64,000 bases of DNA from Hirschia sp964342355 (GTDB lineage Bacteria; Pseudomonadota; Alphaproteobacteria; Caulobacterales; Hyphomonadaceae): NCBI GenBank assembly GCA_964342355.1, contig CAYFFG010000006.1:1-64000 (forward strand), written 5' to 3'. Position numbers and translations under genes: made by a program. The notes beneath the pieces are model-generated. The model saw only the letters and a list, made by a program, of their open reading frames with translations. It was not told where the DNA came from and ran no database searches. This document shows positions 60,789 to 64,000 of the stretch, in pieces. The first letter of the stretch is position 1. The number at the start of each line of letters is the position of its first letter.

Positions 60789-62648
60789 TTATTGGGCGTA
60801 GAGGCCTTCGGAAACACCATCGAGCGGATCATGTTCGGCGACAAAGTGTTGGGCGGAAACTTCGATCAACAGCGGTCTGTACTGATCTGTACCAGCTTCG
60901 CTCAGACGCGATTTTAAAAACCGAAGCCCTGAGCGCGGGTCCATGGGAGAGGGTAAATCACCTTCAAGTAGAACGCGTTCGCGGTTGCGCTCAAAACTGG
61001 GGTCAGGGCGCGGTGCGGCGTTGATAAGCGCTTTTGTGTAGGGGTGTCTTGGGTTGGAAAACAGTTCTGCTGACGGCGCCGTCTCCACAATTCTTCCAAG
61101 GTAAAGCACCATCACACGGTGGGAGATTTCCCGAACGACCGACAAATCATGGCTGATGAACATCATCGACATGCCAAATTCTTTTTGCAGGTCGATTAAC
61201 AGATCAACAATCTGAGCCTGGACAGATACGTCTAGTGCGGAGACGGCTTCATCACATACGACCAGTTGCGGTTGGAGTATCATGGCGCGTGCAATGCCCA
61301 CACGCTGGTTTTGACCGCCAGATAATTCGTGCGGATATCGATTGATCATATTGGGATCAAGGCCGACCCGCTCCATCATGGCCCGTGTTTCTTTTTCGCG
61401 CGCTGCGCCATCCATATCAGGACGGAAAACGGAAAATGGTTCTGCGATAGACTGGCCAATTGTCATACGCGGATCGAGGCTGGCAAATGGGTCCTGAAAG
61501 ACAATCTGGAGATCTTTGCGCAACTCACGCATCGCATTGTCTTTTGCGTGCGCAATATCACGTCCTAACCAAGAAACAGCGCCGCTACTTGGTGGTAAAA
61601 GTTGCAGAACCGCGCGGGCTAGTGTGGATTTGCCACAACCGCTTTCGCCCACAATACCGATGGTTTCCCCAGGTTTTAGGTCAAAACTGACTTTATCGAC
61701 CGCAGTCAGCGTTTGTTTTTTGGCGAACCAGCCGCCGGATGTATTTGCAACTGGAAAACGGACAGAGAGATCTTTGACGACTAGATTGTCGCTCGTGGAT
61801 GCTTCTGGCGATGCGCCAAGTACCGGGCGGTCTCCACGGTCTTCACGGTCCAATCTCGGCATGGAGTCCAACAGCATCTGCGTGTAGGCAGACTTTGGCG
61901 CGGCAAACACCTCATTTACGTTCGCGTGTTCGACCACTTCGCCTTTGCGCATGACAACGACCTCATCGCACATCCGTGCGACGACACCCATATCATGCGT
62001 AATCAGCACCATACCGGCATTAGTTTCGCGTTTTAGTTCGTCCATTAGCTCTAGAACCTGCGCCTGTACGGTCACGTCAAGCGCTGTCGTCGGTTCGTCG
62101 GCTAGCAATAATTCTGGTTCGCACAACATGGCTGATGCAATCATAACACGTTGGCGCATGCCGCCGGACAATTCATGCGGGAATTGATCCATTCGACGGC
62201 CAGCTTCGGGAATGCGAACGCGTTCAAGCCAGTAACGGCACTGTTTTTCTGCTTCTGTGCCTTTAATCCCATTGTGACGCGCAAGGACTTCCCGCATTTG
62301 CGCGCCTATGGTCATGTGAGGCGTTAGGCAGGTGAGCGGGTCTTGAAAGATCATCGCGATCTTTGATCCGCGAATTTCATTTAATTGCTTGCGGGAAAGC
62401 GTTGAGAGGTTCTTTCCATGAAAGAGAATGTCACCGGTAGCCCGTCCATTTGCTGGAGTGAGACCCATTGCGGCCAACACGCTCTGGCTCTTGCCTGATC
62501 CGCTTTCGCCGACCAACCCGACACACTCGCCGGGATGCACTTTGAAGCTAATGTCCTTGACTGCATTTACCTCTCCGTCCGGAGTGGAAAAAGACACACT
62601 GAGATTGTTCACGGATAAAATTGGAGAAGGGGAGGAGGAGGACTTCAA
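60789..62648 (-). CDS. Double-NBD peptide ABC transporter ATP-binding protein
   Basis: A 619-residue fusion of two DppD/DppF-type ATPase domains. First NBD: Walker A GESGSGKSQS (about residue 42), Q-loop FQDPL, signature LSGGMRQRV, Walker B LLADEPTTALDV. Second NBD: GESGCGKSTLA, LSGGQNQRV, VCDEAVSALDV. A C-terminal oligopeptide-permease extension (SAELFSNPRHPYTKALINAAPRPDP) is present. Such fused pairs (YejF type) energise dipeptide/microcin permeases, but no permease or binding protein gene is adjacent. Confidence 0.93.
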   Translation of the reverse strand: MKSSSSPSPILSVNNLSVSFSTPDGEVNAVKDISFKVHPGECVGLVGESGSGKSQSVLAAMGLTPANGRATGDILFHGKNLSTLSRKQLNEIRGSKIAMIFQDPLTCLTPHMTIGAQMREVLARHNGIKGTEAEKQCRYWLERVRIPEAGRRMDQFPHELSGGMRQRVMIASAMLCEPELLLADEPTTALDVTVQAQVLELMDELKRETNAGMVLITHDMGVVARMCDEVVVMRKGEVVEHANVNEVFAAPKSAYTQMLLDSMPRLDREDRGDRPVLGASPEASTSDNLVVKDLSVRFPVANTSGGWFAKKQTLTAVDKVSFDLKPGETIGIVGESGCGKSTLARAVLQLLPPSSGAVSWLGRDIAHAKDNAMRELRKDLQIVFQDPFASLDPRMTIGQSIAEPFSVFRPDMDGAAREKETRAMMERVGLDPNMINRYPHELSGGQNQRVGIARAMILQPQLVVCDEAVSALDVSVQAQIVDLLIDLQKEFGMSMMFISHDLSVVREISHRVMVLYLGRIVETAPSAELFSNPRHPYTKALINAAPRPDPSFERNRERVLLEGDLPSPMDPRSGLRFLKSRLSEAGTDQYRPLLIEVSAQHFVAEHDPLDGVSEGLYAQ

Positions 62649-62899
62649 AACGCTTTACTTCAATACTTTCCGAGCCTTGGGCTCGCCCAAAAGCGGCTAG
62701 TACCCATGAATTCTAAGTTTGTCAGCCAGAAAAAACATAAAGGCGGTACAATTCCAGCATGTGCAAACAGATGAGGCGGCGGTAGTAAATCTGCCTCGAA
62801 AACGAGACAATCACATAGCCACGTCTGCAACCAGACGTATTTTTAAATTCCATGTAATATTTGGCGAGTTTGACTCAAAAAGTCAGATCCGTGCCGTGT
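62649..62899. other. Gap upstream of ABC ATPase and downstream of hemY
   Basis: About 250 bases with a perfect 7-bp hairpin ACGTCTG-CAAC-CAGACGT at 62821-62838, followed by a T-rich run on the plus strand. It must hold the promoter of the ABC gene. No gene was supported in it. Confidence 0.45.
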
Positions 62900-64000
62900 T
62901 CAGGTCACTGTGCTATCTTTATTTTCAGGAGCGGCCTGATCAATTGCATTGGATGGAGATTTAGGTGCTGGCAGGGCTAAATGCGCTGTTGCCCCTAATT
63001 CGCCTCCATAGGTTTCATGCCGAGGATGAATGAGCGTGTTGTTGTCGCCGAACGCATAGGCAAGACGCCCCCAGTCTTCCAGACCATAATCGAATGCGCG
63101 CCCGTCGGGGTCAATGTCGGACCAATCCGGTTCACGCGCACTGGCGGAAGCCGCGCGGGACCAGCGGGCGGATCCCTCATGGTCTTCTTGCCCAACACAG
63201 ACAGCTTCCATGAGTGAAGCCAAACGGGTTGTCACGCCCTGATCCATCAAAGCCGTCAGTATTTCTGAAGCTTTCAACCATTGCTGTTTTCCAATAGCGG
63301 CTTCAACAAGCAGGATCCGGCTCTCACGGTGGGTTGGGTTGACCTCAGCAAGTTTTTCCAATCGATTTGCCCGAACGTCTTCAGTCTCTCCTGGTTTAAG
63401 GTCTCGCCAGAGGAGAGCGAGCGCTGGATGCGGACGAATGCGCCATGCGCCTTCGATGGTGGAAACAGCTTTACCGGTCTTTCCAGCCGCCATCTGCAGG
63501 CGCGCCGCCAGCAGCGCTGCCGGGGGGAAGCTGGGTGCGATTCGCGTAGCGTCTAGGGCTAATTTTTCAGCTGTTTCCGCATCATTCAATCGTTGGCGAT
63601 CAGCTTCGGCGGTAGTTAGCACAGCCCGACGCCGTCTTGCGCTTTCCATATCAATGAAGCCGCGCTTCTCGCCAATCAAAAGCGTATCGTTCGCGCCATT
63701 CCAATCACCAGATTTGGTTTGAAGCTCAAAAAGAGTTGAAAACGGCCATTTAGCTTTTGTCTTCAGCTCAAGCGCCTTTCGGGCGTGAGTCTCAGCGCCG
63801 TGATAATCACCACGTTGGACAGCGGCTGCGGCAAGGCCTCTAAGTCCGGCAAGCTCGGCTCCCTTTTCGCGAGAAAGGTCAGAGTAAGCATGTTCAGCTT
63901 CGCTCCACTCTTTATTGGCTTCAGCGGCGCGCGCCTGAAGGAGGAGTGTTAGCTTTCTCTCCGCTGGATCCGTTTGGGCTAGATGTTCGGCTCGCTTGGC
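62900..64000 (-). CDS. hemY: HemY-type protein, partial at the right edge
   Basis: At least 366 residues of the C-terminal part of HemY, which extends beyond the right edge; the visible frame is open from base 64000. The visible part is TPR-like helical repeats (HARKALELKTKAKWPFSTLFELQ) and ends APENKDSTVT after a Pro-rich tail. The family is an inner-membrane protein of unclear role, usually encoded with hemC and hemD for porphyrin synthesis. Both its start and any hemCD partners are outside this window. Confidence 0.8.
   Translation of the reverse strand, partial: AKRAEHLAQTDPAERKLTLLLQARAAEANKEWSEAEHAYSDLSREKGAELAGLRGLAAAAVQRGDYHGAETHARKALELKTKAKWPFSTLFELQTKSGDWNGANDTLLIGEKRGFIDMESARRRRAVLTTAEADRQRLNDAETAEKLALDATRIAPSFPPAALLAARLQMAAGKTGKAVSTIEGAWRIRPHPALALLWRDLKPGETEDVRANRLEKLAEVNPTHRESRILLVEAAIGKQQWLKASEILTALMDQGVTTRLASLMEAVCVGQEDHEGSARWSRAASASAREPDWSDIDPDGRAFDYGLEDWGRLAYAFGDNNTLIHPRHETYGGELGATAHLALPAPKSPSNAIDQAAPENKDSTVT

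Noticed and set aside
62719..62964. 81-residue plus-strand frame in the gap next to hemY
   Set aside because: Its 3' end overlaps the hemY C-terminal codons antisense and it has no ribosome site.
1..64000. tRNA, rRNA, CRISPR, insertion sequence, riboswitch
   Set aside because: Both strands were scanned by eye and none was recognised; no repeat-spacer arrays and no transposase-like product were seen.

Overview
The window reads as chromosomal DNA of an alphaproteobacterium, most likely a marine Caulobacterales/Hyphomonadaceae-type organism. That placement is an inference from several things: the order htpX-rsmB-rpe-heparinase-purH next to a DUF1674 (SdhAF4-like) gene, an RpoE-ChrR (ECF11-type) sigma/anti-sigma pair, a HemY gene, many TonB-dependent receptors, and moderate GC content near 50%. 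The species cannot be named from sequence alone. No tRNA, rRNA, CRISPR array, insertion sequence or prophage was seen; almost every stretch is coding.

Layout. (1) 0.2-9.3 kb, minus strand: purH, a polysaccharide epimerase/dehydratase, a heparinase II/III-like protein, rpe, a glycine-zipper lipoprotein, rsmB and htpX. (2) 9.4-15.3 kb: small envelope proteins, an SDR, and a compact three-gene minus-strand operon made of an MGS-like/amidohydrolase fusion, a low-molecular-weight tyrosine phosphatase and a GNAT-nitrilase fusion. (3) 15.3-20.3 kb: AT-rich DNA, then a YfiR-like periplasmic protein, a TonB receptor and a methyl-accepting chemotaxis protein. (4) 20.3-28.3 kb: a photo-oxidative (singlet oxygen) stress locus. 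rpoE-chrR-photolyase runs rightward and a six-gene overlapping lipid-modification operon runs leftward, from divergent promoters that share the same TGATCC -35 element. (5) 28.3-34 kb: a ZnuD-like zinc receptor behind a Zur box, a DoxX-fused epimerase-like protein with a DUF2269 membrane protein, yebC and a sirtuin.

(6) 34-38.7 kb: an envelope proteolysis cluster holding a lipoprotein subtilase, a separate membrane-anchored protein resembling a subtilase propeptide, a lipoprotein of unknown function and an M23 lipoprotein with a Pro/Thr-rich stalk. (7) 38.8-42.8 kb: Pmp3-like, DUF3617, DUF2164, gpmA, a CMD-family protein, a RibD-like deaminase without its reductase domain, and an orphan ParA. 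(8) 42.9-50.8 kb: translation genes. pheS and pheT are separated by two inserted genes; rpmI-rplT is followed by an unannotated 37-residue, very basic protein; infC appears to start at an AUA codon. (9) 50.9-64 kb: two glycosyltransferases, an alpha/beta hydrolase, an epimerase, a TPR protein, an acyl-CoA ligase, a tandem FKBP lipoprotein, threonine ammonia-lyase, a FemAB/GNAT-like acyltransferase, a double-NBD peptide ABC ATPase, and the 3' part of hemY running off the right edge.

The best candidates for undescribed biology are the 37-residue basic protein after rplT, the stand-alone propeptide-like protein beside the subtilase, and the MGS-amidohydrolase/phosphatase/GNAT-nitrilase operon. 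The singlet-oxygen locus is the clearest integrated system, with regulator, repair enzyme and probable furan-fatty-acid-type lipid chemistry in one place.
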